NCBI GenBank assembly: GCA_029266525.1
Contig: JAQSWQ010000003.1
Location: 1 to 64,000, forward strand
Direction of reading: 5' to 3'
DNA from: Microvirga sp.
Lineage (GTDB): Bacteria; Pseudomonadota; Alphaproteobacteria; Rhizobiales; Beijerinckiaceae
DNA: 64,000 bases
Under the pieces are notes generated by a model. That model did not search any database, was not told the origin of the DNA, and worked only from the letters and a program-made list of their open reading frames with translations. Position numbers and translations under genes: made by a program. Shown piece after piece: positions 33,608-43,378 of this stretch (position 1 is the stretch's first letter; the number at the start of each line of letters is the position of its first letter).

Positions 33608-33960
33608 CTCGTTCAAGGATGCTCGGTGCTGCTGCTGTTCATGAGCAGCTTGGTCATACAAAATGACCAGAAGTCAACCTGCAGCCGCAGCTTCTGCCCG
33701 GCTCGGGCGAAGGTTTCCAGTGGTTCGCGCGAGCCGAGCTCGGCCGCAAGGCCGATGGCGGAGTGGGCCCCGCGCCGGAGATGCCGGCGCGGCGCCCCGA
33801 TCTGCCGCGCCACATCAAGTGCGACCCGGTCTCCCTGGAGCCGCAGCGGCATCCCGCCTGGCTCGCAGCCCTTCACGCTTGGATGTGGATTGCGTGAGCA
33901 GCGTCCGATCGGCCGCCGCGGCGCCGTGACTTCCGCCGCCAAACGCGCTCTCGTGCCCTC
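33608..33960. other. Intergenic region gntR-rnhB
   Basis: Holds operator 2 (33650-33677) and the gntR leader on the left. The right two thirds (33670-33897) contain an open plus-strand frame with no usable upstream start, ending DLPRHIKCDPVSLEPQRHPA and then WLAALHAWMWIA. I could not assign it; it may be a gene remnant or chance. Confidence 0.35.
33650..33677 (-). promoter_or_regulatory. Operator 2, upstream of gntR
   Basis: Perfect inverted repeat TGGTCAT-ACAAA-ATGACCA at 33651-33669, with the same TTGACT element beside it as in operator 1. It lies 44 bases upstream of the gntR start, fitting autoregulation. The shared spacing and flanks show the two sites are copies of the same unit. Confidence 0.72.
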
Positions 33961-34596
33961 ATGGACGCGATTCGCCTGCCCGGCCCGCACCGTGCGACCC
34001 TCTCGCGCGAGCGCAAGCTCGCACGGTGCGGGCACGGCACCATCGCCGGCATCGACGAGGTCGGGCGCGGCCCGCTCGCCGGACCGGTCGTCGCGGCAGC
34101 GGTGGTCCTCGACGTCAGGCGGGCGCCGAAGGGCCTTGCGGATTCGAAGGTCCTTACCCTCGAGGAGCGCGAGGAGCTGTTCGAGAGGATCCTCGCCACC
34201 GCACAGGTCGGAATCGCCTCGGTCTGCCATCTCGAGATCGACGTCATCAACATCCGCCAGGCCTCGCTCTCGGCGATGTGCCGGGCGCTTGCCGCCCTGC
34301 CCTGCATTCCCGACATCGCGCTCGTCGACGGCAACGATCCGCCGAAGCTGCCCTGCAAGGTCGAGACGATCGTCAAAGGCGACGCCCGCGTCGCCTCGAT
34401 CGCCGCGGCCTCGATCGTCGCCAAGGTCGTGCGCGATCGGCTGATGAAGCGGCTCGACCGCAGCTTCCCCGCCTATGGCTTCTCGACCAATGTCGGCTAC
34501 CGCAGCCCGGTGCATCTGAAGGCGCTGAGCGCGCATGGCCCCTGCGCCTATCACCGCCGCAGCTTCGCTCCCGTGAGGATGGTTGGCGAAAGCTGA
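33961..34596 (+). CDS. rnhB: Ribonuclease HII
   Basis: Removes ribonucleotides embedded in DNA and RNA primers. The 211-residue protein has the catalytic IAGIDEVGRGPLAGPVVAAA motif (Asp32, Glu33) with the other acids in IALVDGNDPPKL and VKGDARVASIAAASIVAKVV. It ends NVGYRSPVHLKALSAHGPCA. Its adjacency to ccrM is a conserved arrangement in this group. Start ATG at 33961; a promoter is not obvious. Confidence 0.94.
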   Translation: MDAIRLPGPHRATLSRERKLARCGHGTIAGIDEVGRGPLAGPVVAAAVVLDVRRAPKGLADSKVLTLEEREELFERILATAQVGIASVCHLEIDVINIRQASLSAMCRALAALPCIPDIALVDGNDPPKLPCKVETIVKGDARVASIAAASIVAKVVRDRLMKRLDRSFPAYGFSTNVGYRSPVHLKALSAHGPCAYHRRSFAPVRMVGES

Positions 34597-34719
34597 ACCG
34601 CGCTTCGCGCGTTAACAAAAAAGCAAGATCTCTCAAGGGGTAGGCAGAAACTGCAGCCCCAAAACGAGACGTATTTTTTCCAGATCGGCAACCCGCCTTT
34701 TACCCTACCCGGCCCATGA

Positions 34720-35943
<1,224 letters not shown>

Positions 35944-36005
35944 TCTCTTTTCCGGCGGCACGAAGCGGCAACGATCCCGCGCACCAGCTCGCCCGCGCCG
36001 TCTCG

Positions 36006-36034
36006 TTGACATCGCCCCGCCCCTCCGCCACACA
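36006..36034 (+). promoter_or_regulatory. Putative promoter of the gcv operon
   Basis: A perfect -35 TTGACA at 36006-36011 lies so that a start site about 36041 would fall just before the riboswitch. The -10 region (about 36029-36034, CACACAT) is poor. Placement is the main support. Confidence 0.35.
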
Positions 36035-36049
36035 TCCCTCGCCGCTGAT

Positions 36050-36250
36050 CCCCGCGGGAGAGACCGGCACGTCATCAAGACGAGCCGGCGCCGAAGGCGC
36101 AACCGCCCCGGAAACGCTCAGGCCAAAGGACCGCGCGGGAGCTGGCACTCTGGAAAGCGGCGAGGCGTTTGCGCGCCTCGTCCACCGACGGGGGTAACTC
36201 CGGCGAGAGCCGGGGGAAATCTCTCAGGTCCTCAGGACAGAGGGGGCGCT
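36050..36250 (+). promoter_or_regulatory. Tandem glycine riboswitch
   Basis: Two type-I glycine aptamers in a row. Aptamer 1 (about 36050-36139) is closed by CCCGCG (36051-36056) and CGCGGG (36134-36139), with GCCGAAGG, GCTCAGG and CAAAGGACCG as conserved core. Aptamer 2 (about 36144-36247) is closed by CTCT/AGAG (36148-36151, 36239-36242), with CACCGACGGGGG, AATCTCTCAGGT and CAGGACAGAGGG. This is the cooperative double arrangement that switches on glycine degradation genes. A GGGCC-GTAAA-GGCCC hairpin follows at 36254-36268 before gcvT. Confidence 0.9.
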
Positions 36251-36301
36251 CACGGGCCGTAAAGGCCCGATCGGGCGCGCGACTCTTGACGAGAGGGCCT
36301 C

Positions 36302-37444
36302 ATGGCTTCACCCGCAGGCGCCGGCGAGACGCTTCTCAAGACGCCGCTCCACGGCGAGCACGTCGCAGCCGGCGCGCGCATGGTGCCCTTTGCCGGCTAC
36401 GATATGCCGGTGCAGTACCCGAGCGGCATCCTCGCGGAGCATGTCTGGACGCGCGAGCATGCGGGCCTCTTCGACGTCTCGCATATGGGCCAGGCGGCGC
36501 TGATCGGGCCGGACCACGCCATGATCGCTCGCGCACTGGAGGCGCTCGTCCCGGCCGACATCCTCGACCTCAAGCCAGGCCGGCAGCGCTACACCCAGCT
36601 CCTCGACGAGGACGGCGGCATCCTCGACGACCTCATGGTCGCGCGCCCGGCGAACCCGCTGCAGGATGGGGAGCTGCTTCTCGTCGTCAACGCTTCGATG
36701 AAGGACGCCGACTACGCGCATATGTCGGCGCGCCTGCCGGCCGGGGCCGAGCTTCGCCGCTTCGACGACCGCGCCCTTCTGGCGCTGCAGGGGCCACAGG
36801 CCGAAAGCGTTTTGGCTCGCCAAGCGCCCGATCTCGCCTCTCTCGCCTTCATGCAGGGCTCACAAACGATGATCGGCGGCATCCCGGCCCATGTCTCGCG
36901 CTCGGGGTACACCGGCGAGGACGGGTTCGAAATCTCGGTCCCGGGGGAGCGCGCGGCCGAGCTTTGGCGGCTCCTCATGAGCGACGAGCAGGTGCGCCCG
37001 ATCGGGCTCGGGGCACGCGACTCGCTGCGGCTCGAGGCGGGGTTGTGCCTCTACGGCCATGACATCGACATCAGGACCTCGCCCGTCGAGGCAGGGCTGA
37101 CATGGTCGATCCAGAAGCGCCGGCGCGAGGAGGGCGGTTTCCCCGGCGCCGAGCGTATCCGGCGCGAGATCAAGGACGGCCCGGCGCGTGTCCGCGTCGG
37201 GCTCAAGCCCGAGAGCCGCGCGCCGGCGCGCGAGGGTACGACGGTCACCGCGCCGGACGGGCGCGAGGTCGGCAAGGTCACATCGGGCGGCTTCGGCCCG
37301 ACCGTGAACGGGCCGGTCGCAATGGGCTATGTGGCTCGCGAATTCGCAAGAGCCGGCACGGAGCTTCGCCTCGTGGTTCGCGGCAAGCCGCTGCCCGCAA
37401 AGGTGGTCGAGATGCCCTTTGCGCCGCATCGGTACAAGCGATGA
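36302..37444 (+). CDS. gcvT: Glycine cleavage system T protein (aminomethyltransferase)
   Basis: Transfers the methylene group from the H-protein-bound intermediate to tetrahydrofolate, releasing ammonia. The 380-residue protein has the family start TPLHGEHVAAGARMVPFAGY, DMPVQYPSGILAEHVWTREH, GLFDVSHMGQ and SRSGYTGEDGFEISVPG, with GLGARDSLRLEAGLCLYGHD near residue 245. It is the first gene behind the riboswitch; GAGAGGG lies just upstream of the ATG. Confidence 0.95.
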   Translation: MASPAGAGETLLKTPLHGEHVAAGARMVPFAGYDMPVQYPSGILAEHVWTREHAGLFDVSHMGQAALIGPDHAMIARALEALVPADILDLKPGRQRYTQLLDEDGGILDDLMVARPANPLQDGELLLVVNASMKDADYAHMSARLPAGAELRRFDDRALLALQGPQAESVLARQAPDLASLAFMQGSQTMIGGIPAHVSRSGYTGEDGFEISVPGERAAELWRLLMSDEQVRPIGLGARDSLRLEAGLCLYGHDIDIRTSPVEAGLTWSIQKRRREEGGFPGAERIRREIKDGPARVRVGLKPESRAPAREGTTVTAPDGREVGKVTSGGFGPTVNGPVAMGYVAREFARAGTELRLVVRGKPLPAKVVEMPFAPHRYKR

Positions 37445-37457
37445 CAGGGAGGATTGC

Positions 37458-37832
37458 ATGACCACGCGTTACACCAAGGACCACGAATACATCCGGGTTG
37501 AGGGCGATACCGGCGTTGTCGGCATCACCGACTACGCCCAGAGCCAGCTCGGCGACGTGGTTTTCGTGGAGCTGCCGGAGGTCGGCAGGAGCGTCGTCAA
37601 AGGCGCCGAGGCCGCGGTGGTCGAGAGCGTGAAGGCGGCGAGCGAGGTCTACGCGCCGGTGTCCGGCGAGGTGACGGCCGTCAATTCCGAGCTCGAAGGC
37701 GCGCCGGGCACCGTCAACGAGGAGCCCGCCGGGCGGGGCTGGTTCTTCAAGATGAGACTCAAGGACGCGGCCGAGCTGGAGGCGCTCATGAGCGAGGAGC
37801 AGTACCAGGATTACGTCAAATCGATCAGCTGA
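37458..37832 (+). CDS. gcvH: Glycine cleavage system H protein
   Basis: Lipoyl carrier that shuttles the aminomethyl group between P, T and L proteins. The 124-residue protein has the lipoylation site VVESVKAASEVYAPVSGEV with Lys59. AGGGAGGA at 37446-37453 fixes the ATG at 37458. The gene follows gcvT by 13 bases. It is followed 8 bases later by the OsmC gene. Confidence 0.95.
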   Translation: MTTRYTKDHEYIRVEGDTGVVGITDYAQSQLGDVVFVELPEVGRSVVKGAEAAVVESVKAASEVYAPVSGEVTAVNSELEGAPGTVNEEPAGRGWFFKMRLKDAAELEALMSEEQYQDYVKSIS

Positions 37833-37840
37833 GGTCCGCC

Positions 37841-38317
37841 ATGGCGCATGAGTATAAGGCAACGGTGCGCTGGACCCGCGACGGCGCGCCCTTCACGGAC
37901 CAGAAGTACAGCCGCGGGCACGTCTGGCGCTTCGACGGCGGCGTCGAGGTGCCGGCCTCCTCTGCGCCCTCCAGCGTGCCGCTGCCCTATTCGCGCGCCG
38001 ACGCCGTCGATCCCGAGGAGGCCTTCGTCGCCTCGGTATCGAGCTGCCACATGCTGTTCTTCCTGTTCTTCTCCGCGAAGGCCGGCTTTGTCGTGGATTC
38101 TTACGAGGACAACGCCGTCGGCGTGATGACGAAGAACGAGGCCGGCAAGCTCTACGTTTCGAAGGTCACGCTCGATCCGCAGATCGCCTTTTCCGGCGAC
38201 AAGCGGCCCTCGCCCGAGGAGATCGCCAAGCTCCACCACCGCTCGCACGAGGATTGCTACATCGCGAACTCGATCCGCAGCGAGGTCGTGGTGGCAGGCC
38301 TCGCGGTCCACGCCTGA
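37841..38317 (+). CDS. OsmC-family peroxiredoxin
   Basis: A 158-residue OsmC/Ohr-type thiol peroxidase. Both conserved cysteines are present: Cys69 in [15 protein letters not shown] and Cys139 in [13 protein letters not shown], with the family Arg near GHVWRFDGG. It reduces organic hydroperoxides with a dithiol. It lies in the gcv operon between gcvH and gcvPA with 8- and 10-base gaps, so it is co-regulated by glycine. That link is unusual; it may protect the lipoyl or PLP enzymes, which is inference. Confidence 0.88.
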   Translation: MAHEYKATVRWTRDGAPFTDQKYSRGHVWRFDGGVEVPASSAPSSVPLPYSRADAVDPEEAFVASVSSCHMLFFLFFSAKAGFVVDSYEDNAVGVMTKNEAGKLYVSKVTLDPQIAFSGDKRPSPEEIAKLHHRSHEDCYIANSIRSEVVVAGLAVHA

Positions 38318-38327
38318 AGGAACTGCG

Positions 38328-39671
38328 ATGCGCTACCTGCCCCTGTCGGACGAGGACCGCGGCGAGATGCTCGCCCGCGTCGGCGTCGCGAACATCGACG
38401 ATCTCTTCGCCGACGTGCCGAAGGACAAGCTCCTGAAGGCGCCGCCCGACCTGCCGCGCCGCAAGGGCGAGCTCGAGGTCGAGCGCATCCTCGCCCGCAT
38501 GGCGGCAAGGAACGTCGCGGCGTCCTCGGTGCCGTTCTTCGTCGGGGCCGGCGCCTACAAGCATCATATCCCGGCTTCCGTCGACCACCTGATCCAGCGC
38601 TCGGAGTTCCTGACGAGCTACACGCCCTACCAGCCCGAGATCTCGCAGGGGACGCTGCAATATCTGTTCGAGTTCCAGACCCAGGTCGCGAACCTCGCCG
38701 CGATGGAGGTGGCGAACGCCTCGATGTATGACGGCTCGACCGGGACGGCTGAGGCGGTGCTGATGGCGCACCGCGTCACCAAGCGCCGCAAGGCCGTGCT
38801 GTCGGGCGGGCTCCACCCACAATATGCCGAGGTCGTGCGCACGCTGTCGCGCATGGCGGGCGACGAGGTGGTCTCGCTTCCGCCCGACGTGACGGCGGCG
38901 GAGGACCTTCTCGCGGCGATTGATGATACCGTCTCCTGCGTGGTCGTGCAGACCCCGGACGTCTTCGGCAATCTGCGCGACCTGCGCGCGGTCGCCGAGA
39001 AGGCGCACAGGCACGGTGCGCTGCTCGTGGCAGTGTTCACGGAGGCGGTGTCGCTCGGACTGGTCACGCCGCCGGGCGACATGGGGGCCGACATCGTGGT
39101 CGGCGAGGGCCAGTCGATCGGCGTGCCGCTTTCCTTCGGCGGCCCCTATGTCGGGCTCTTCGCGACGCGCCAGAAATACCTGCGCCAGATGCCGGGCCGG
39201 CTCTGCGGCGAGACCGTCGATGCGGAGGGGCGGCGCGGCTTCGTGCTGACGCTCTCGACGCGCGAGCAGCACATCCGCCGCGACAAGGCGACCTCGAACA
39301 TCTGCACCAACTCGGGCCTCTGCTGCCTCGCCTTCACGATCCACATGACGCTCCTCGGCGAGGCCGGGCTGAAGCGCCTCGCGCGGATCAACCACGCCAA
39401 CGCCGTGAAGCTCGCGGGGATGCTCGGCGAGGTGCGGGGCGTCGAGGTGCTGAATGACACTTTCTTCAACGAGTTCACGATCCGCCTGCCGCGGCCCGCC
39501 GCGGAGGTGGTCGAAGCGCTCGCCCGGCGCGGCGTGCTCGGCGGCGTGCCGGCGTCGCGGCTCCTGCCCAGTGCGGGACTGGACGATCTGCTCGTGGTGG
39601 CGAGCACCGAGGTGAACACGGATGAGGACCGGACCGCCTTCGCGGCTGCGCTGAAGGGAGCGCTGGCGTGA
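38328..39671 (+). CDS. gcvPA: Glycine dehydrogenase (decarboxylating) subunit 1
   Basis: N-terminal half of the split P protein, which with subunit 2 decarboxylates glycine using PLP. The 447-residue protein has the start [20 protein letters not shown], the conserved [20 protein letters not shown]...[10 protein letters not shown] segment, [13 protein letters not shown], and [20 protein letters not shown]. Alphaproteobacteria often have the fused form, so the split form is worth note though not unique. A repeat lies between it and gcvPB. Confidence 0.93.
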   Translation: MRYLPLSDEDRGEMLARVGVANIDDLFADVPKDKLLKAPPDLPRRKGELEVERILARMAARNVAASSVPFFVGAGAYKHHIPASVDHLIQRSEFLTSYTPYQPEISQGTLQYLFEFQTQVANLAAMEVANASMYDGSTGTAEAVLMAHRVTKRRKAVLSGGLHPQYAEVVRTLSRMAGDEVVSLPPDVTAAEDLLAAIDDTVSCVVVQTPDVFGNLRDLRAVAEKAHRHGALLVAVFTEAVSLGLVTPPGDMGADIVVGEGQSIGVPLSFGGPYVGLFATRQKYLRQMPGRLCGETVDAEGRRGFVLTLSTREQHIRRDKATSNICTNSGLCCLAFTIHMTLLGEAGLKRLARINHANAVKLAGMLGEVRGVEVLNDTFFNEFTIRLPRPAAEVVEALARRGVLGGVPASRLLPSAGLDDLLVVASTEVNTDEDRTAFAAALKGALA

Positions 39672-39691
39672 GCGCTTCCGGTGCGCGTCCG

Positions 39692-39840
39692 CCTCTCCCG
39701 CACGGGAGAGGCCGAGTCGGCGAAGCCGACCGGGTGAGGGTCCGGCCGTATGGGGCGGAGCCGGCGCGAATGGTGCCGCCTGCGCCCTCTGTGGCGAGAG
39801 CGGACCCTCACCCCTGCCCCTCTCCCGTCCGGGAGAGGGG
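39692..39840. repeat. Type A palindromic repeat between gcvPA and gcvPB
   Basis: Arm CCTCTCCCGCACGGGAGAGG at 39692-39711 and arm CCCTCTCCCGTCCGGGAGAG ending at 39840 are inverted copies bracketing GGGTGAGGGTCCG...CGGACCCTCACCC, itself a long inverted pair. The whole 149 bases would fold into one large hairpin in the gcv mRNA. It is not coding; both gene ends flank it. Confidence 0.75.
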
Positions 39841-39867
39841 TTCGCGCGTGCTCGTTGAGGTCATTTC

Positions 39868-41565
39868 ATGCTGAACCGCCAAGGCCGGCCCACCGCTTCC
39901 AACGAAACCCGCGCCGCCGATCACCCCACCTTCACCGGCAACCGCGCGCTCCAGCAGGAGGAGCCGCTGCTGTTCGAGATCGGCCGGCTCGACGCGACCG
40001 GGGTCGATCTCGACGAGCCGGAGGACTTTGCGCCGCGGCTCGGCACCCTCGAGCGCAAGGGCGCGATCGGGCTGCCGGGCCTCACCGAGCCCGAGGCCAT
40101 GCGCCACTATGTGCGCCTCAGCCAGAAGAACTTCGGGATCGACACCGGGCTCTTCCCGCTCGGCTCATGCACCATGAAGCACAATGCGCGGCTGAACGAG
40201 CGCGTGGCGCGGCTGCCGGGCATCGGCGATATCCATCCGCTCCAGCCCACATCGACCGTTCAGGGCGCGCTCGAGCTGATGAGCGAGCTCGCGCGCTATC
40301 TCACCACGCTCACCGGCATGCCGGCCGTCGCGCTCTCGCCCAAGGCCGGCGCGCATGGCGAGATGCTCGGCATGATGGCGATCAAGGCCGCGATCGAGGC
40401 GAAAGGCGAGGGCGCGACGCGCAAGACCGTGCTGGTGCCCGATTCTGCGCACGGCACAAACCCTGCGACCGCGGCGCTGATCGGCTTCGCCGTGAAGCCG
40501 GTGCCGGCCCGCGACGACGGCTGGGTCCATGTCGACGACATGCGCTCGCTGCTCGGGCCCGACGTCGCCGCGGTCATGCTGACCAACCCCAACACCTGCG
40601 GGCTGTTCGAGCCGCAGATCGTCGAGATCGCCAAGGCCCTGCACGAGGTCGGCGCCTATTTCTATTGCGACGGCGCGAACTTCAACGCCATCGTCGGCAA
40701 GACACGCCCGGGCGACCTCGGCGTCGATGCCATGCACATCAACCTGCATAAGACCTTCTCGACGCCGCACGGCGGCGGCGGGCCCGGCGCCGGACCGGTG
40801 GTGCTGTCCGAGCGGTTGGCCGCTTACGCACCGGTGCCGTTCGTGCGCGCGCCTTCCTCCCCCCTTGCGGGGGAGGACCGACTCGCGCGAAGTGCGAGCG
40901 AGGAGGGGGGACGTGCAGAAGGCACCCCCGTCGTCTCATCCGGCGCGACCCCCACCCCTGCCCCTCCCCGCAAGGGGGAGGGGAATGCGTTCCAGCTCGT
41001 CGAGCACGCGGGCGACGCGGGCGGCGCCGAGCCGCTCGGCCGCATCACCGCCTTTCATGGCCAGATGGGCATGTATGTGCGGGCGCTGTCCTACATGCTG
41101 TCGCACGGCGCTGACGGCATGCGGCAGGCCTCGGAGGATGCGGTGCTCAACGCCAATTACGTCCGCGCCGGCCTGGCCGACCTCATGTCGCTGCCCTTCG
41201 GCGACAAGCCCTGCATGCACGAGGTGCTGTTCGACGATGCCTGGCTCAAGGACACCGGCGTGACCACGCTCGACTTCGCCAAGGCGATGATCGACGAAGG
41301 CTACCACCCGATGACGATGTATTTCCCGCTCGTGGTCCACGGGGCGATGCTGATCGAGCCGACGGAGTCAGAATCGAAAGCCTCGCTCGACCTGTTCGTG
41401 GCGGCGCTGCGCGACCTCGCCTTTGCCGCGAAGCGCGGTGAGGCTGAGCGCTTCACCGGCGCTCCCTATCACGCCCCGCGGCGGCGCCTCGACGAGACCC
41501 GCGCCGCCCGCCAGCCGATCCTGAAGTGGACCCCGCCAGCGCCAGTGGCGGAAGCGGCGGAGTAG
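39868..41565 (+). CDS. gcvPB: Glycine dehydrogenase (decarboxylating) subunit 2, with repeat insert
   Basis: PLP-binding half of the split P protein. The 565-residue protein has TGLFPLGSCTMKHNARLNER, ALSPKAGAHGEMLGMMAIKA, VPDSAHGTNPATAALIGFAV, and the Schiff-base lysine Lys295 in MHINLHKTFSTPHGGGGPG. Between about residues 329 and 373 (PSSPLAGEDRLARSASEEGG ... PTPAPPRKGEGNAFQLVEHA) lies a translated type A repeat that explains the excess over the usual ~520. The frame resumes with AEPLGRITAFHGQMGMYVRA and is intact to the end. Confidence 0.93.
   Translation: MLNRQGRPTASNETRAADHPTFTGNRALQQEEPLLFEIGRLDATGVDLDEPEDFAPRLGTLERKGAIGLPGLTEPEAMRHYVRLSQKNFGIDTGLFPLGSCTMKHNARLNERVARLPGIGDIHPLQPTSTVQGALELMSELARYLTTLTGMPAVALSPKAGAHGEMLGMMAIKAAIEAKGEGATRKTVLVPDSAHGTNPATAALIGFAVKPVPARDDGWVHVDDMRSLLGPDVAAVMLTNPNTCGLFEPQIVEIAKALHEVGAYFYCDGANFNAIVGKTRPGDLGVDAMHINLHKTFSTPHGGGGPGAGPVVLSERLAAYAPVPFVRAPSSPLAGEDRLARSASEEGGRAEGTPVVSSGATPTPAPPRKGEGNAFQLVEHAGDAGGAEPLGRITAFHGQMGMYVRALSYMLSHGADGMRQASEDAVLNANYVRAGLADLMSLPFGDKPCMHEVLFDDAWLKDTGVTTLDFAKAMIDEGYHPMTMYFPLVVHGAMLIEPTESESKASLDLFVAALRDLAFAAKRGEAERFTGAPYHAPRRRLDETRAARQPILKWTPPAPVAEAAE
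40856..40983. repeat. Type A palindromic repeat inside gcvPB
   Basis: Arm CCTCCCCCCTTGCGGGGGAG at 40856-40875 and arm CCCCTCCCCGCAAGGGGGAG at 40961-40980 are near-perfect reverse complements. The 128 bases read in frame as about 43 amino acids within GcvPB. The arms match those inside glyS (7896, 9071), while the insertion site lies in a surface loop region of the protein. Confidence 0.75.
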
Positions 41566-41585
41566 CGCCCAGCCACCCTCCCGAA

Positions 41586-41683
41586 GTCATCCCGGAAGCC
41601 GCGCCAGCGGCTATCCGGGACCCACAGCGCCCGCGGCCAAGCGTGGGTCCCGGCTCTTCGCTGCGCTCCGGCTGGGACGACCC
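41586..41683. repeat. Type B dispersed repeat after gcvPB
   Basis: GTCATCCCGGAAGCC ... GGGACCCACAG, then GTGGGTCCCGGCTCTTCG and GCTGGGACGAC. The parts CCGGGACCCAC and GTGGGTCCCGG are inverted to each other. The gap between gcvPB and the metallo-hydrolase (141 bases) is almost entirely this element. Confidence 0.6.
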
Positions 41684-41706
41684 GTCACAATCGCGGATCA
41701 GCGGCT

Positions 41707-42698
41707 TCACGCCGGCTTCTTGATCTCCATCTCCATCGGCGCGGGCAGGTAGCGGAAGCCCTCGCCCTGCTTCACGACGTGGCCGATGCCGGGCCAGGCG
41801 AAGTGATAGGCGAGGATCGGGATCCGCTTCTCGGCGAACATGGTGAAGTGCTTCACGCGCGATTGCGCCGACTGCTTCGGGTCGGTGTCGTACTTGAACT
41901 CGGTCAGCGGCTTCTCGAGCAGCAGCACCGGGTGATGGGCGAGATCGCCGATGTAGCAGAGCTGCTTGCCGGCGGACTCGATCATGAAGATGGTGTGGCC
42001 GACGGTGTGACCGGGCGCGAGGATCGCGTGCACCCCCGGCACGACCTCTTGCCCGTCCTTGATGAACTGGATGCGGTCGCGCACGGGCTTGAGGTTCTTG
42101 TTCGCGGTGTCGGCGAAGACTTTGAACTCGGCCGGCACCTTGCCGTAATCGGTCCAGAAGTCTGGTCGGCCTGGGTGATGTAGAACTGGGCGTTGGGGAA
42201 GTTCACCGAGCCGCTATCTGCGACGTTGCCGCCGAGATGGTCGATATGGCCGTGGCTCATCACCACCGCGTCGATGTCCTTCGGGTCGATGCCGGCCTGC
42301 CTCATGTTCGCCAGCAGCTTGCCGGTGGTCGGGCCGAAGATGTTGAGGCTGCCGAGGCCGGTGTCGAACAGCACCAGCTGGTTGCCGGTATTGATGATGA
42401 CGGCGTTCTGCTCGAGGACGGCGTTGTCCATCGGCAGGAAGTTGTCCCTGAGCTGCTTTGCCATCTCGTCCTTGGTCAAGCCGAGGAAATTGTCCTCCGG
42501 CTTGCCGAGCGGCAGGATGCCGTCGGAGACGACGGTGCCCTCGAAGTTGCCGAGCTTGAAGCGATACCAATAGGGCGCCTGCGTTCCGACTATCGGCGCC
42601 TTGGCGAGCGCGGGGGCGCCTGCGAACATGCTTGCGGCGCCCAGCGCAGACGCGCCGGCCAGCAAATCACGCCTGGATAGATTCGGCTGTTTGGTCAT
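41707..42698 (-). pseudogene. MBL-fold metallo-hydrolase, frameshifted
   Basis: A metallo-beta-lactamase fold hydrolase split by one frameshift. The 5' part has a twin-arginine signal (SRRDLLAGASALGAASMFAG), VVSDGILPLG, LVLFDTGLGSLN and the zinc motif VVMSHGHIDHLGG, up to FPNAQFYITQADQ. The 3' part, in another frame, resumes PAEFKVFADTANKN and PGVHAILAPGHTVGHTIFMI with the further His and Asp (CYIGDLAHHPVL). Joining needs a shift near 42160-42170, where DFWTDYGKV would follow TQAD. One lost base would explain it. It could be a real mutation or a sequencing error; otherwise all metal ligands are present. Confidence 0.8.
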
Positions 42699-42823
42699 CG
42701 AATGCCTCCCTGCGAAGCAGGCCGCGCGTTCGCGCGGCGCGCGCCGACTATCGCTCGGGCGACGCAAGCGGCGCAACGCGCCAGCGGCATTGCTGCCGCG
42801 CAATTCCAGGTGATCTGAGGTGA

Positions 42824-42848
42824 CCCAGAAAGCCGCCCGAAGGCGGCT
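42824..42848 (-). terminator. Terminator of the atp F0 operon
   Basis: On the minus strand AGCCGCC-TTCG-GGCGGCT is followed by TTTCT. The stem is 42831-42837 with 42842-42848. It lies 28 bases after the atpF stop. Confidence 0.75.
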
Positions 42849-42876
42849 CCGTCGATCGGGTGCCGGCCTCTGCCGT

Positions 42877-43368
42877 TCAGGCGTTCAGCTTCCGCCGCAC
42901 ATCGGCGAGGCTCTTCGAGATCATCAGCTCCTGCGCGGCGTCGCCGGCCATGCGCTCGCGCAGGATGGCCTCGGAGACCTGGATCGCAGCGTCTGCCGCG
43001 GCGGCCCGGACCTCGGCCATGGCCTGGGTCTCGGCCTGGGCGATCTTCGCCTCGGCCGCCGCTGTGCGGCGCTTGACGAAGTCCTCCATGCGCTGCTGGG
43101 CCTCGGCGGCGCCGCGCTCGGCCTCCTCGCGCGCGGAGGACACGATCGCCTCGGCTTCGCGCTCGGCCTCGGTCCGCCGCTTCTGGTAGTCGGCCAAAAC
43201 CCGAGCCGCCTCCTCGCGCAGGCGTTTCGCCTCGTCGAGCTCGGCCTGGATGCGCTTGCCGCGCTGGTCGAGCGCGTCGGTCATCTGCCTGAAGGCGCCC
43301 GCCTTCCACAGGATCGCGGCGAAGATCGCGAACGCGACCGCGACCCAAAATTCCGCTTCGAAGAACAT
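42877..43368 (-). CDS. atpF: F-type ATP synthase subunit b
   Basis: Peripheral stalk subunit of F1F0. The 163-residue protein has one N-terminal helix ([20 protein letters not shown]), then a long charged coiled coil ([20 protein letters not shown]) reaching the C-terminal [19 protein letters not shown]. It is the last gene of atpI-B-E-F'-F, 10 bases after the b' gene. Confidence 0.93.
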   Translation of the reverse strand: MFFEAEFWVAVAFAIFAAILWKAGAFRQMTDALDQRGKRIQAELDEAKRLREEAARVLADYQKRRTEAEREAEAIVSSAREEAERGAAEAQQRMEDFVKRRTAAAEAKIAQAETQAMAEVRAAAADAAIQVSEAILRERMAGDAAQELMISKSLADVRRKLNA

Positions 43369-43378
43369 CGGCCGGTCC

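Noticed and set aside
34611-34626. CtrA-binding site (TTAA-N7-TTAA) upstream of ccrM
   Set aside because: Only one half-site (GTTAAC) is present and the second half reads CAAG, so support is too weak.
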